Assembly: GCA_012932295.1 (NCBI GenBank)
Contig: JAAONU010000001.1
Span: forward strand, 2,914,001-2,978,000
Source of the DNA: Cyclina sinensis
Lineage: Eukaryota; Mollusca; Bivalvia; Venerida; Veneridae
Length of the DNA: 64,000 bases
Reading direction: 5' to 3'
Within the stretch, counting starts at the first letter, position 1. Each line of letters begins with the position of its first letter. The position numbers and the translations under genes are program-made. The notes beneath the pieces are model-generated. The model saw only the letters and a program-made list of their open reading frames with translations, made no database searches and was not told the origin of the DNA. Below are positions 39,801 to 51,800 of this stretch, in pieces.

Positions 39801-42800
39801 TGATAGATATCTTAATAAAAAACAAACATTCTGTAAAAAATGCTAGAGATGTTTTATTGTAATGTTTTTTATCTTTTGCATTAAACCTTTGTCTTGGTTT
39901 TACTTCAGGTCAGTTGGTTAGAGTCACTGACTTGTAAACCTTTTTACTAATAAAAAGGGCAGTTGGTTTGAGCCCTGCTGTACATGTATGTTAAATAAAG
40001 GCTGGAGATTCTCAAAGAGATCAGGAGTGGAGTTTGGCACATTTATGAAATGACCATTGTCTGACAGATAAACCACCTGCCTGTGCTAGATGAGGCTGAC
40101 AGATAAACCACCTGCCTGTGCTAGATGAGGCTGACAGATAAACCACCTGCCTGTGCTAGATGAGGCTGAAAATTTGTTTATTATGTACATAAAACTCAAA
40201 ATTAATGAAATTAGACTTCCTTAGTGGAAGTTATGTGTAGTACATGTAGGTTGCCTAATATAGGTCATTATGTTTGAACAAGTTTGAACCAGTGAGTAGT
40301 TCAGATATTTTTACTGATTATTTCATCCTGCAGGAAGACAACCAGAGAATGTTTAAGGTCAAAGGAACAGATGTTTCAATAAAACAGTTACACATTAAGA
40401 TGGATCTCGGAAGGCAATGATCACACTCTAGTGGGATGCAACATGTTGTGATGCCACTTGGGATTTTGTGGAAGTAACAAAGGTGATGTGAGAAAATGAG
40501 ACTTTGTCCACAACTGTACAAACATCAATTAAGGTATGTTTGATAAATTTCAGATGTGGTATCAAAATGTTATGGTCTGTTTCATTGTATGATACCTTAT
40601 TATGTTACATTTATTACTTTATGGCCCTTAATGTTGGCAGTTTCTTATGGAGACTGGCCATAAAAGAAGGATGGTTAGATAAACTGCCCGCTCTGATAAA
40701 TTATTGAATGTGATATGGGCATTAAATTCAAAACAAACCTAAAAATAATAACTACAATAAAAATATATTTGAACAATATTTCTGTGAAGTTTGAATACGA
40801 TTCTATGCAGAATTTTTTACTTATAATTATTACCTATCTAAATTAATTCCACAATTATCTTGTATTTTACTACAATGCCTTCTTAATGTGTCATTACAGT
40901 GATCTATATATTTTTTTGTGTCGCCTGCTACAAAGTAGCCATGACATATAGGTATCACTTTTCTGTTGTCAGTCTGTCCATCCGTCACAAAAATTACTTC
41001 TCAGAAACTACAGGTGCAATTTCATCCAAACTTTACAGGAATGATCAGTACCAAGTCTAGTTGTGCATATCATCGGAATTTTCCAGTTTAATGATTGGCC
41101 CTTTAATGATTTTTTTAAACTTCTCTTATACTACTAACGCAGTTTGAATGAAATGTTACAGGACTGATCAGTACCTCAAGTACTTGCGCGTATCTAATGG
41201 GTTTTTAAGTGGAATAATTTTTTGGCTGAGTTATGGCCCTTGATTATAAAAAGGTGTTTTGGCCCGTTAATGATTTTTGTGTTGCCTGCTTCACAGTAGC
41301 AGCGACATAGCTGTTACATGCAGGGATCACTTCTCCATTGTCTGTCTGTCCGTCCGTCCATCTGTCACAAACTTGTCCAGACTACTCCTCAGAAAGTACT
41401 GGTGCAATTTCATCCAAACTTTACTAGAATGATCAGTACCAAGTTAAGTTGTGCAAATCATCGGCATTTTCCAATTCAATGTTTTTTGTCAGAGTAATGG
41501 CCCTTTAATGATTTTTATTTTTAAACTTCGTCTGGACTTCTTCTCTTACACTACTGAAGCAATTAGAATGCAATGTTACAGGATTGATCGGTACCTCAAG
41601 TACTTGGGCTTGTTTAACAGGTTTTTCGGTTAAATGATTTTTGGCTGAGTTATAATGATTTTTGGCTGAGTTATGGCCCTTGAATAAAAATCTCGTTTTA
41701 GCCAACAATCTGTCCAATCACCTCTCAATGCAACTGCTTACTTGGCTATCATCAGGCGACACATGTGATCACTGATTGCCCATGTATTTCCAATTAAAGT
41801 TTCAGTGAATACATCTTTTGATATTTTGACTTAACATTGTGTAATTATGCCTGTTCACCAAATGTTGTTTTTTTTTCATAATTTTTAGAATTGTGAAACA
41901 GGCTTTGCATTTGAGGAACTGCATGTAGTTGCGGTCAGTATGGAAGACAGCAAGGCAGAGTTATTACTGCAAGATACATTGTCATGGTATTGCCAGCAGA
42001 TGTTCTCTTCTTTGCTCTTGGTGATGACCCTGCAACTGTGGTTTGCAGAACATGGATCAGTTCATTTGGAGATCGAAAAGCAAGGCAGTGAAATTTTAGG
42101 AGTTAAAATTGTTGAAACTTGGAAATCTAGTATCCAAAATCACAAGAACATTATACAATAGGAAGACAAGTGCATTAATAGATGAATAATTAATGAAAAC
42201 TTCTTGTATATGAAGGTGCATAAACATGATAGAATAAGTATATCACAGAAAAAATGATGCTCAGTTTAGAAAAACTGTAACTTAGTTATAGAAAAATCTT
42301 TTCTGTTAATTTTGTTTTTATTTCATTTTGTTGTCGTGAACTTTTTTTTTTCTATTATATGATGCAAAGTGTGGCCAGTTTATTGTTTGAATAAGGTCTT
42401 GATTTGGAAATATAAGTACAAGGTTTATTTACATTTTACTGTGCACTAGACTAGTTTAAATTTTCAGAGCAGAACTGAATTCCTTAAATAGCAATAATCC
42501 AGAAATAAATTAACCTAAAACAAATACATTTGTTGTCTTAGTTAACATTTAATTTTGGCGATGCCTCGAATCCCCAGTCTCTCAGTAGCCTTTATGCACA
42601 GTTGTTGAATGACATTAAGAAAGGTTTACATGTACCTAAAAAAGTGATATAAATGTCTTGTCCTTTCTTTGAAGAATGTATGTGAGTGGAACTTATGTTG
42701 TCTTTTACAGTTCTGCTTACTTTTTTTAAAATTTGTTCCTATGCATAAAACCACTGGTATATACTAGTCTGATCTCATTTATTTTATATTCTAGAGTAAA

Positions 42801-45800
42801 TGTTATATTGACCTCGTGTTCTTGTCTGTTTTCAAATCTCTTCCTGCTGATGACTATGTAGGCAAAGTTACATTGTGTGTTGTTAAGTTTCTTAACATGA
42901 AAAAAATAGTTTTACCTCCGTAGTAAGAATGGGTCTATTACACTTCAAAATACATGGTACATCTACAAGTTTCAGAGATGATCACCAAGGCTTCTTAAGA
43001 TTTTTTTTTAAATGAACAATCTCATGTATTAAAGGCTGTAACTGTCAAAATATTATTAGTTTTGTGTTTTTTTTGCTTTGCACAGGTGATTGTCCTGAAT
43101 GTAAAAAGCAAAATGCTGTTCCTAAGTTCAGAGACCTATTTTTGTAAATGAAAAATCTTGTTTCCCTAGTACCGGTAAAATATGTCACTTGCACTGGTGA
43201 AACGTTTATATGCTGTTATTTAAGTCGAAGTTCCTAAAACAGACAATAACTAGAAAATGTGATAGAGAGTCATGTGCGTCCTACCAACTACTGTGTCTGC
43301 AAAGTTTCAGTTCTGTATCTTCAAGGTTTCCACGATACTGATGTTTCAAAAAAAGTGACGGTATAATTAAAGTTAAAGGACTGAAACACGATCAGACAAT
43401 TTCCAACATTTTGCAAAGGAATTGTTACTTTTGAAACTCTTCATTGTATTCATTCTTCGCCCCCCCATCAGTACTTTCAGTGCTTTGATTTGATATTTGG
43501 TATAGTAGTGTATTAAACACTGTCTTGTGTTTTTCATATTTGAATAGAGAATGGAGCAGCATTACCCTTGAGATAGCAGTAAGATGGTTGACAAGACAAT
43601 GTGGAAGGCCCCAGACAGAATGTCGCCATGCCTGTATGAAACTGTCCTTTCAGCTGTGCACATTACTGGGAGGTAAGTCATATAAAACCTACAAAACAGA
43701 TGTGTAAAAATCGACTTGAAATATATGTTGTAGATTTGCAGTTTTTTCTGTTCCTTTTTTATATTCTGACCCCACTTACTGTTTGGCTGGGTTATTTCGT
43801 GAGGTGGACAGTCACCAAAAGTCTGTGATGCCAACCTTAACAGCAAATTTTTTCAAATGGTAATAAGATGATAATTTTTAAGTATGCTTAAAGAAATTGT
43901 ACAAGTGAAGAATTCTGCTTCCATGGCAACTTATTAAAAGCAGAATAATACAATATCTGGCTTGAATTCAAAGTAATTCCAGAGATCTGAAGTCGGTTTT
44001 GAATAACATGTACACGAGAAAACCTTGTTTCATCAAAATCATTGTCACCTGTAGTGGCAGTGTTTTTTATGCTCCCCGAAGGGCGAGCATATAGTTGCCG
44101 CTTTGCCCATCCGTCCGTCCATCCGTCTGTTCATCCTTCTGTCATAATTTTGTCTGGAGCATAACACAAAAACTATGAGAGATATCAAGACCAAACTTCA
44201 TAGGTAGTTAGATCTCATTGATGAGCAGTGCAGTGCACAAGAACCATAACTCTTGCTTTATTAATTTTTGAGTTATTGCCTTTTGAAATTTCTCATCCTT
44301 ATTTTTTGTCCAGGGCATACCTCGCAAAGTATAAGAGTTATCAACTTGAAACTTTATAAGTAGATATATCTCATTGATGAGCAGTGCAGTGCACAAGAAC
44401 CATAACTCTTGCTTTATTAATTTTTTAGTTATTGCCCTTTGAAATTTCTCATACTTATTTTTTGTCTGGGGCATATCTCACAAAGTATAAGAGTTATCAA
44501 CTTGAAACTTTATAAGTAGATATATCTCATTGATGAGCAGTGCAGTGCACAAGAACCATAACTCTTGCTTTATTAATTTTTAGTTATTGCCCTTTAAAAT
44601 TTCTCATACTTATTTTTTGTCCGGGGCATATCTCACAAAGTATAAGAGTTATCAACTTGAAACTTTATAAGTAGATAGATCTCATTGATGAGCAGTGCAG
44701 TGCACAAGAACCATAACTCTTGCTTTATTAATTTTTTAGTTATTGCCCTTTGAAATTTCTCATACTTATTTTTTGTCCGGGGCATATCTCACAAAGTATA
44801 AGAGTTATTAACTTGAAACTTTATAAGTAGATAGATCTCATTGATGAGCAGTGCAGTGCACAAGAACCATAACTCTTGCTTTATTAATTTTTGAGTTATT
44901 GCCTTTTGAAATTTCTCATACTTATTTTTTGTCCGGGGCATATCTCATAAAATATAAGAGATATTAACATGAAACTTTATTGGTAGATAGATCTCTATGA
45001 GGGAAAGTGCAGAGTGCAAGAACCATAAACCTATTTTGCATAATTTAGGAGTTATTGCCCTTTGTTATTTTTCATACTTTAAAAAAAATACATATTAAAC
45101 AATAGCCCTTTTGGAATTGGCATTTATTCGGGGAGCATCCATCGGTTCCACCGATTTCTTGTGTTTTATATCAGTTCACTGGCTGCATTGGCTGCTTGGT
45201 TCAGTTACTGGCTGTTAATTCTGCAAAATACAGTCTGCCATTTTCCACTACAGGGGTTCTGTTTTCTGATATACTTTTCTTTGACTTTAGGTATCAACAC
45301 CCCAGTGAAGTTTTTCCAGTCTTGTCTTACAGGAAAAGGGCCTTCTTACTGGATTGAAAGGTAATTGTTTCTTCTTGTGCTGTAAAAAGTTTACATGTAT
45401 ATGCAGTCACATTATTTTTGTTGCGTTATGCTTTTCATGAAAACTGTCTGTCTCTTACTGTTGTTGGATGTTTTTTTTGTTTTTTGTTTTGTCAGATGTC
45501 TCAGGAAGACAGTTTTTGAACACCTGTGTTTAACATGCATTTTATTTTGGCACTGTGAAAAGATTTTAGAGTAACGTGCCCTGGGAAAAGTAGGGACTAT
45601 AACTGTCTAAGTTTATGGGCATTGACAGTTTCAGCTCTTCTTACTAGATGAAAAAATGTCATTTGAAGCAATGCTTCAGTGTAAAAAAAGAAAAAGAGGA
45701 CAAACTCTAAAGCAGAACAGTAGATTGGCATTTATGTTTGTTGATTGGCATTTATATTTGTAGATTGGCATTTATATTTGTTGATGAGACTTTTACAAGA

Positions 45801-48800
45801 TCAAAAAACAACAAGAAGGAGCACAAACTGTCCTCATCTCAAGTGAAAACTGCTCTGAGTTGGTTGTGTGATAATGGACATTTATTTCATAGTTTTGATC
45901 TTACAGTAAATAGCCAGAAAGCAAATTGTATTCATTGTATTGAAATTCAGTTTCTGGAAAACTTTAGGTTGATTACTTCTGACCGTGTTCGTATACTACT
46001 GAAAATAATTCTCTGTATTAAAAGGTTTGAAAGTGGAGGTCACCTGCATAGTGGAAAAGGTATTGAGGGATGCCCAACTTTGGTTGATATGTCGGAAGTG
46101 TTTTCAATGCAGACAACACTGTTTTGGTTTGATAGCCTGTTAGCTACTTTAGACTGCTACACCTGGGTGTTTGGGGAAAGTCTTCTATCACCGGGAGAGC
46201 TGTTTGGTAGTAAGTATAGTTACATTTATAGGTAACATGCATTGACATCTCAACACTCTTTACCTGTCTGTGTGTCTGTCAGTCATACTAAAAAATTTAT
46301 GCAACATGAAGTTATAATTTCATTCAGATTTGTAAATAAATGTTTGTTAAAACTTGTCCCAAACACAATGTTTCAGGCCCTTTTTGAGGTTATCACATTT
46401 GGTCAATTCTTTTAGACAAACATCTTTTTGAAACAGGTACAAAGATGTTAGTTTTCAGGAGTGTAACTCCGCAAAAATGTGTGAATGTTTTTTATATGTA
46501 GCGTATTTGACATCTTTAAGATTAGTGGAAATTAAATTATTGTTTTAATCTATCTTGTGTTTTTAATTTGTTTTTTAGGTAAATCAGGAGATGCAACTAA
46601 AACTCACATATTTATCTCCCTTGAGTACTTCCTTAAAAACATTGCCCTGGCAACAGCAGACGATGTGGTGAAATTGTTTCCAAAGAAGTCACAGACTGAT
46701 TTTTTCACTCCAAAAGAAAAAGATGATTTTAACAGGTTGACTTCTACTCTTGTCAGAATTCTATCATCATAAATTGCTTTATCTCCCTTGAGCTGGATAT
46801 CTTATTGAAATTGCTGTGTCATATCTTTTGTTGATAGCTTCTTACCATTCCAGGGGGACTATGTTTTTATTATACAGTGGAATCTTTACACTTTGAATAA
46901 CTCCTAAAATATTAATCTAGTCAAAACTGAATATAGCATAACTTAGTTTTGCTTTGTTTTTATTCTTTACTTACTGATGTTTACTCTATTTGCAGAAGTA
47001 AGTGTACACTAGTTGTGAGGATGTTCAATTTTTTAACCATCATGCTGGCAAAGTTTGCGAAGGAAGCCATCACTGTAAGCATGAATATATTACTATATGT
47101 AGAGTAGTTTGTGTTTTGCTTGTTCATGTAAGGTTGCTTAGTAGAATGCAAGTCACTGATGCCTGTAATTTTTATAAAGGGACATATTATGTTATAACCC
47201 TGGTCTTTTGTCAGTCTATCCATTAGCAATTTTTGTCTGCTCTTTATATCTTAAACTGATTGATGGAAATTGAAACTATTTTGCAGTGTTAATCAAAATT
47301 AGTTGATGTTCAAAGTGCAGATTTCTGCTGGCTTGGATCTAGGTAAAGGTCATACTTATGGGGCTGCCTGTCACTGTAATATGAGAATAATGTGTGTCTG
47401 CACTCTATATCTTGAACTGATTGAAGGAAATTGAAATTCTATGGCAAAAATGTTCATCAATGCAGAGTGCAAGTTTCAGCTGGCTTAGGTCAAGGTCACA
47501 CAGGCCACATGTTCAAACCAATTGACATTTTGTGTCTACTCTATCACTTCAACAGCTTGAAGGAAATTGAAACTATTTGACAAAATTTATCTGTACTAAG
47601 ACGATGTGCAGAAAACTGATTTTGGCAGACTTGGGTCATGGTCAAGGACACAGAGGCCACATTTTATACTGATAAAGCCTGTAAATATTTCTTTTCCACT
47701 CTGAATCTGTTGAAACACTTGAGGTAAAATAAAACTGAAGTAATAATCAATTTACAGTAAACATTTTTAACTTAACTGCAGACATTGTTATAATATTGTC
47801 CTTAATAGCATTGCCACAAGTCGTAATGTTGCTGTTGATGAAGTGTTCATCTATTGTGTAAGAGGTCATTCACTGTGAGTAGCTTTTTTCACATGTACAT
47901 TGCCCCTCTTCAGTGGATTTCTTATTTTGAATGTCATGGAATCAAAATATCAATTTATGTGTGACAGACAAAGCAGATTTTTCTTTAACAGTTTTGCACA
48001 AGTTAACCAGAAACAACATATATGTGTCCTTTTAAATGTACTTTTATTTCTTGTAGGTGCTAGTACAATCCTTGAGGTATTGATAGTGTAAAACTGTTGT
48101 TTTTATTTTCAATTTTTTTAGTTCAAATATTTTGCAGTAGTTGAATATACAATCAAGATGTTTCTATATCTGAGTATTTCAGGTCATACCAAGGTCAGTA
48201 TTTGGTGGGGAATTATGGGAGCTGATGTTGTCCTGCGTTGTGAAACCTGGAGATGTTGGGTTCAGTGTAGGGGATGTTGAAATCATGAAAAACCTTCCAC
48301 AAGAGGTACTTAAATCATATGACATGTTATATGAATTGAATGAAATGGCAGGAACTAAGATATTTTTAATGTATTTAATCCTGTGGTCTTGTACCAACTT
48401 GCTCTAGGTGACCTTTTGTGATTACCTTGTATCCTTGGTCCTTTTTGTTTGAAAAGTGATTTTCTCCTAATTTTTTTATCAAAATTAATGAAACTTAGCA
48501 GGAATGTTCTGTGCATGAAGTTCTACCAAAGTTGTTGAAAGAATTCTATTCCTTGTTGAACTCCAGTTGTTATGGTGATAAGAATGATAAACTTGAAAAA
48601 AATATTCTTGTCCAAAACCTCAAGGCTCAGAGTTCTAAAATTTTGCACAAAGCATTGTCTAGTGGACCTTTAACAAGTTCAAACTTTGAGCCTGTGTTCA
48701 TTTTTAGCTCCACCTTGGGGTTCAGATGTTTAACATAGGCTTATTTAGACAAATGTTTTGATCTCTATTTGTAAGAAACCATAAGACTGAGAGATCTGGA

Positions 48801-51800
48801 ATTTGGTGTGTAGCATCTTGATGTGGTGTTTTACCAAGTTTATTCATATTTATAATTTATGTCCCTAAAGTCACTATTGACCCAGAATGAGGGGGTTACA
48901 AGGTTTACATAGAAATGTACAGAAAAACCTTTTAAAAGTCCTTTTGCCAGAAACTACAAGGCTCAAAGTTTAAAATTCTGTATAAAACATTGTCTAGTAG
49001 ACATTTACCAAGGTTGTTCAAAATATGCATTTGGGGTCATTTTTCACTCTGCCCCGGAGTCAGATGTTTAACTAAGACTTATTTAGAAAAACTCTAAAAA
49101 GATTTGTCAGTAACCACAAGGCTGAAATTTGGTGTATAGGATTATATAGTAGACTTTTACAAAGCATGTTCAAATTACGTACCTGCAGTCATTATTAGCT
49201 ACACACAAGTTTTACCTACAAAAATAAAAAAGGTAAGGTTTGAAACTAGAAGGGCCAGCATTTTTAAGTTAGTCATTAGGTATTGCTAGGGGTTAATTCT
49301 TGCCAAAATTGTTCAAACTCTGCCCCTCGGGTCATTTTTTGGCTCCACCATAGGGGTCAGATGTTTTATGTAGACAAAGTCCGTTAAAAACTTCTTGGCT
49401 GTCACTTGTCATTTTTAGCAGTTATACTCTAGTGAGTGATTTATAGCCATTCTGTCTCTTTTGTTTTTAGTAAGTGGATTTCAGATATCAAAGGTCCCCA
49501 TATCTGGAACTGCAGTCAATTATATTAAATAATCATATTAAAAATCTTCTTTTCTAAAACCATATGGCAAACAGTTACTGTATTTGGAAGATGCAATGTC
49601 TTTTTGTTCTCTACCAGAATTATTCTAATGATTTTCCCAAGGTGGAAACAGGCCCAGATGTAACTGGTAATATTCCTATATAGACAGACTTGTACTGAAA
49701 GATGTTCAGTAAATCTCTTAAGCCACAAAACCTACATGAAGATTGTAATCTAGTTTTTCTCAATTAACTTTAGGAATAATCACTTTGCTAAACAAAACAA
49801 ATTAGAATATGATCTAGAAGTTCTTAGTATTTAGAAAGGTCTTTCTACTGTATAGAACATTTTTGTTCATATAATACTGTCTGCTTGCTACTGTTGTACA
49901 TTGTGTTGCATGATTTATAGTCAGTTAGATTTGTTGGGGTTTTTGGGGGTCATAAGAGTGTAATTTAATATGTTTTCTTTACTAAATTTGTTCCTTTCAT
50001 TACAGATGACACAGACATTGCAGGTGTTCTCCAGACATTTTAAAACAGACATGGTGAAGCACTTTTCAAAGTCCCTTTCAGGGGACAGGTAAGTGCTTGA
50101 AGAAACCTGCTTGACCCATTTGACCCAGTGTTGTATTAACTGCTCTCTGAAGTAATTTGATACCACCATTGTCTATCAAATGGAAGTATTATTTGTTGCA
50201 GTTAAGTAGACAATGCTACAGGTTGGGTTTTAACTTTATTGGTTGTATTTTTAGAAGTACTTATTTTGGCAACATTTTGTGCAAACTGTAACGATGCTCA
50301 AGTGAATTATTGGATTACACTGTTCAGTTTGGTTTTATTACCAACCACTTTTGTAAGTATTACTTTCTTAGTGACATTTGGAGTACAAACAGGTGTGTGT
50401 AAGGTTTGAACTGCAGCCATGGTACTTTTCTTGTGATCTCGTATGCAAACTGTTCAGAGTAAAGTTTTAACACTGCCTTTGGTCCACTGTTACTATTATT
50501 TGTCAACATAGACAACCATACACTGGTATATGCAAGCGAAGACTATACATAGAACAATTGCATTGCCAGTATCGGTCATTAATATCAAAGACTGGCTTGT
50601 CCTGCCTAACTAAGAATCAGTGCCCAAAGTACTGACAGCCATTAGATAATTAGATGATTCGTTTACTTGTAACCATGAGACTGATGAAGTGAAGAAAACA
50701 GAGAAATATCTTGGCAAATCGGATGATGTCTTGGGTGTAAGACAGTATAATAAAATTATTAAGAAATACAACATGAGGTTTATTGTGTTTAGTGTTACAT
50801 CATCAGATAACAAGATAAAGATGGTTAAGTGAAGTATTACTTGTACTTTCTATATCTTAACAAGAACAGATATGAACAATAGTATTCATTGTAACAAATA
50901 AAACATTATCAAGACAAAATTCATTCAACAAATATATTCTGTAGAAACATGAGAGACGGTTGATAAATTGAGCAAATTGGGGTAGAGTCAAATTTAGAAA
51001 TTTAATTCCACTGCTTATATACTATTGAGCTTATAGTACATTTATCCTCTTAACAAATTATTACACACCCGTTTCTTGAGTTTGAAACTTGTTTATTTGT
51101 TTTAATGCCTATTTCTACATATAAAATACATATTCACTGGCATTGTACAATAATAATTGAAACATTTATGATAAAACAACAGTTTTAAATCCAATACAGA
51201 GATAGTCTTCAATAATCAGTCATCAAAGCCAGAAAGCTCATTAGCATATTACAATACATTTTTTACAAATCTTAATTGTCATTGTAACAGTGATCTTTAA
51301 ATAACAAATATTCATCTAAAAAGCTTAGCTGTCATATTCTTTTTCATTTGTTTTTATATGTGAAACAGTTCCTATCTTTATTGTTCAGTTTTCTATTTTT
51401 GTTAATCTGTCAAACATTGAATATGTCTGTTAATCATTCATACAGTTCCTGTTTTTGTTGATTTGTCAGAAATTTTGTTTGTTTATCATTCACACAGTTC
51501 CTGTGTTTGTTAATTTGTCAAACGTTATTTTTTTTATTGTTTATCATTCACACAGTTCCTGTTTTTTTTTATTAATCTGTCAAACACAGAATGTCACTTT
51601 ATCAGTTTATTTCTGAGTTGGTTAATCATTGAAAACTTAATATTTCTTTGTTTGTTTATCTGTCAAACAGTGAATGAAACTGATCGTCTTTAGTTAGTTT
51701 AAACATATTTTATTTCAAACATGTTACACACATATATAATGCATACAAAGACAATTATACAAGCACAATGATGAAAAAGGATCAGAGCCGAAAGCCAGTT

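Larger units (their letters stand above)
37301..42161 (+). pseudogene. Decaying multi-exon gene of unknown family, nested in PRKDC intron
   Basis: I see a coherent but broken gene. Exon 1 (37301-37334) reads [11 protein letters not shown] with donor gtaagt, preceded by cggccattttggatcgtg as a plausible 5' leader. Exon 2 (39266-39705) has acceptor tgttccag and donor gtgagt. It reads [20 protein letters not shown], then after frameshifts [52 protein letters not shown] and [19 protein letters not shown]. Exon 3 (40334-40533) reads [20 protein letters not shown], then meets stops. Exon 4 (41889-42161) reads [20 protein letters not shown] and is open to TAG. All junction phases agree (1, 0, 0), yet exons 2 and 3 hold several stops and frame changes. 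I do not recognise the family. KPPAKRRKL looks like a nuclear localisation signal. Confidence 0.5.

Noticed and set aside
39907..39985. Functional tRNA-Thr gene
   Set aside because: Box A, box B and an anticodon-like loop are present, but arms do not pair well and the spacing is disturbed; a tRNA-derived SINE fits better.
45738..46024. In-frame extension upstream of PRKDC window exon 30
   Set aside because: Open by chance up to the acceptor. It has no DNA-PKcs similarity, and joining exon 29 directly to 46025 preserves the vertebrate length. A weak resemblance to a helitron-type segment ([15 protein letters not shown]) was too slight to call.
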